Assembly: GCA_028023455.1 (NCBI GenBank)
Contig: JAQFVV010012418.1
Coordinates: 8,303,244-8,367,243, forward strand
Direction of reading: 5' to 3'
Source of the DNA: Epiperipatus broadwayi
Taxonomy: Eukaryota; Onychophora; Udeonychophora; Euonychophora; Peripatidae
Length of the DNA stretch: 64,000 nucleotides
Shown one piece after another: positions 61,838 through 64,000 of the stretch; within the stretch, counting starts at the first letter, position 1, and every line of letters starts with the position of its first letter. A program made the translations under genes and the position numbers. The notes below the pieces were generated by a model that made no database searches, was not told the origin of the DNA, and was given only the letters and a program-made list of their open reading frames with translations.

Positions 61838-62033
61838 GGAGGGGAAGGAGATAGGGGGGGGGGGAAAAAGGAGAGAAAGAGAAAGAACGAAATGGGGGAA
61901 GAAAAGGGAGTAGCCGGGACGCCGGGGGGATATTGATAGGGAGTGGTGAGAGGAAAACGAGGCGAGGGAAAAAGAAAGAGGAGGCGTTTGGGGAGGGGGG
62001 AGGGGGGGGGGGGGAGAGAAGAAATTCCTGGAA
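61838..62033. repeat. Purine-rich tract with G11 and G13 runs
   Basis: About 195 bp of almost pure G/A on the + strand contains G11 at 61854-61864 and G13 at 62002-62014, plus several shorter G runs. It could form G-quadruplex or triplex DNA. The proline/serine-rich frames on the opposite strand are a by-product of this composition. Confidence 0.8.
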
Positions 62034-62044
62034 AATTTGTTTAC

Positions 62045-64000
62045 TGTGATCAGAATAGATGATGATGATGATGGTTTGCGCCAACTAGACTCAGGGAGAA
62101 ACAAGAGATCTTAAATTGTTTAGACAATTGAGACAAAAGCACAAAGACAAACGTCAGCCAAATTAAGTTTAAACATATTTAATAAAATTTTATTAAGAGA
62201 AAATTAACTTATAAGAAAAGTTTATAAGTTAATTCTTATAATGCATGACTCGTCTAAAAACGAGAAGATTTGACATCACTCTAAATCGGCTACTTTTTAT
62301 CCCACGTATACATATGATACGTCATTAGAAAGAAAATCAAAAGTTCTGTAAGATGGTGCCCTCTTCAGAGTTATTTTACAAGTAAAAAATAAAAATGACC
62401 ATATATGTCAAACAAAACCAAAGCACCGCCTCCTCACCAACTTTTCTTGAATCTTATTGGCTATCCCACTTCTGTCAGAAAGGGTAATGGCTGCCAAAAA
62501 GTAAAAAGTTACGTTCGTTTTGATTTTTATTACGAAAATGATAAACGAATGTTTACAACATTTTAAACAATATTTGAATTGAATTACAAATTATTATTGA
62601 TAAAATAATACTAAAAATCAAATTATTTTAGAAAAATAGTTAAGATATTACCAAGAATTATTTATTTATTGCTACATATTGATCGTAACGTAAAGTGAAA
62701 AAAAAAAGATTGCGTCAGCAATCTTTTTTGGTTGGTTGAATAGCGGTTACTTTTATTTCACCGCAATTGAATATTTTTTAAATTATAAATCAAATTTTAT
62801 TTTTGAAAAGATTTTCGTTTCCTTTCGTAATCTGAAAATTCAGTAATATACTTTTTACAAACGAAACTAACGTATTTATATTATTAAAAGTGATCTATTT
62901 TAACAATAGATTTTGTTAAAGTTGTGAGCTGGCCAATTACAAGTTTTGATTTTTAACTCATTCGGCAATCATCGTTCAAAAGGTTAACAAATATGATTAG
63001 CTCAGGCATGTACCCGAAAGACTAAATGCAATGCTCTGGCAGATCTACTGATTCTCTAATAAACAAATTTAAAAGGGAGGAAGCAAATTTTATTCAGCCG
63101 AGGATTCATCTTAACATTGGTTCTCACTTTCAGATATTCAAACAATACGTCTTTGAAATAGATCAAAGAAGCCAGTGCTGATGAGCTTTTCGAGATCTAA
63201 ACATGGTCAGACCTCGAATGTCCTTGTATCGGTGTGAACTGCACCTATTACTACATTTAAAATAACGGTGATTGATCCACCTCAAGAACAACCGAAAAAT
63301 AAGATTGAAAGCAAGTAAAACAATTAAAACTGGTGAATCCCAGCCAAACGATTGGCGAAAATTACTTTAAAATTAATAATTAAAGGTCTCGATAAGGGAC
63401 AAGTAAATAATTATAAAAACAGTTATGTCTGCCCCAGCATTTAAAGAAAATAAACATACAAACAAATTCTGAATACACGCTCTGATAAATTTAAAGCACA
63501 CATAATAAATACAAAAATATATCTATCGGAGAGTGCACATGCTGACAAAATATTAAAAGTTTAAATACTCTCAAAAAAACACGACGCTCTTCCGATGTAA
63601 TTTAAAGAGGGATATATTTTATCTTCCTGCTGACAACTTATAAAATTACAAAGAAAAACAATTCTAATTTCCGCCTTCAGAGATATAAGAAACGAAATCC
63701 CCACCTGCGGAAAATTAGACAATAAAGTCGTCAGCCAAAAGATTTTGGAGGTTTAGCAATAGGGCAAACATAGAGCTTAAAATTAATTATTGAATATTGA
63801 CATAATTACAGGTAAGCATTTAAAAGGGACAACTCCCAAAGCATTTATAAAAATACATAAAAATAGAAAACTCACTCGTCACTCTCCAATAAACAACAAT
63901 TGAAAGCAACTGGGAATCTTAAAACTAAGATTCCAAGACACACTACAAAATATTAGAAAACACAGCAAATATTAACTATGAGGCTATATAAATTATTTAA
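62045..64000. other. Non-coding DNA to the window end
   Basis: No gene recognised. GC is slightly raised at 62240-62500 and 63000-63350. The stretch could be part of another LTR or element that continues beyond the window. Confidence 0.35.
62702..62729. repeat. Perfect 12-bp hairpin
   Basis: AAAAAAGATTGC, loop GTCA, GCAATCTTTTTT. It looks like a bacterial terminator, but nothing else in the window is bacterial. It is best read as a small palindrome. Confidence 0.6.

Noticed and set aside
61818-62104. Two overlapping minus-strand frames rich in Pro, Ser and Phe
   Set aside because: They are the complement of a purine-only tract. Composition alone explains them.
62702-62729. Bacterial rho-independent terminator
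   Set aside because: Everything else in the window is eukaryotic.

Overview
The window is AT-rich (roughly three quarters A+T by eye) animal nuclear DNA. It has long introns, GT/AG splice sites, no bacterial-style operons, and dense, decayed transposable elements. RTE-type and Jockey-type LINEs, Gypsy LTR elements, hAT and TA-flanked DNA transposons occur together, which suits an invertebrate. An arthropod such as an arachnid or hemipteran is my guess, but the sequence does not prove it.

Host gene: only two exons are convincing, both on the + strand, from the N-terminal part of a golgin A4 / Golgin-245 (p230) trans-Golgi coiled-coil protein. They are a 270-nt exon (3539-3808) and a 48-nt micro-exon (35586-35633), joined in phase 0 across a 31.8-kb intron. 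The rest of the gene must lie outside the window or in exons I cannot recognise. Everything else is intronic or flanking DNA made of transposons.

Layout. 1.2-2.2 kb: TA-flanked inverted-repeat element (second copy at 28.3-29.4 kb), carrying an 83-bp LINE-tail insertion. 4.6-12.2 kb: Gypsy-type element with two long LTRs around a decayed 2.6-kb interior. 15.5 kb: hairpin element. 19.1-21.1 kb: probable hAT-like non-autonomous element with a 28-bp minisatellite. 21.4-23.5 kb: inverted-tandem array A. 25.7-26.7 kb: two minus-strand LINE tails. 31.0-32.1 kb: RTE LINE remnant. 32.3-35.3 kb: possible solo LTR. 36.0-39.7 kb: hAT (Buster-like) element with a ruined transposase, containing nested array B (36.3-37.4 kb). 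41.2-42.8 kb: Jockey-like LINE. 43.7-45.9 kb: solo LTR with ATAT target duplication. 47.3-48.8 kb: array C. 48.8-49.1 kb: hairpin MITE. 50.9-51.9 kb: second RTE LINE. 51.9-58.7 kb: 5'-truncated Gypsy element with an internal tandem duplication and a 2.56-kb insertion. 58.7-64 kb: non-coding, with minisatellites and a G-rich purine tract.

Most interesting signal: arrays B and C consist of 400-450-bp units, tandem in one orientation and then inverted. Each unit carries, or carries the remains of, a hammerhead self-cleaving ribozyme motif (CUGANGA, helix II, GAAA, a minimal two-base-pair helix III with a near-palindromic loop, then GUH). Array C as a whole is bounded by a perfect 14-bp target duplication, so the palindromic tandem seems to have integrated as one unit. 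This fits Penelope-like-element terminal repeats or animal retrozymes, but no reverse transcriptase of that kind is visible here. Array A has the same architecture with a different unit and no recognisable hammerhead core.
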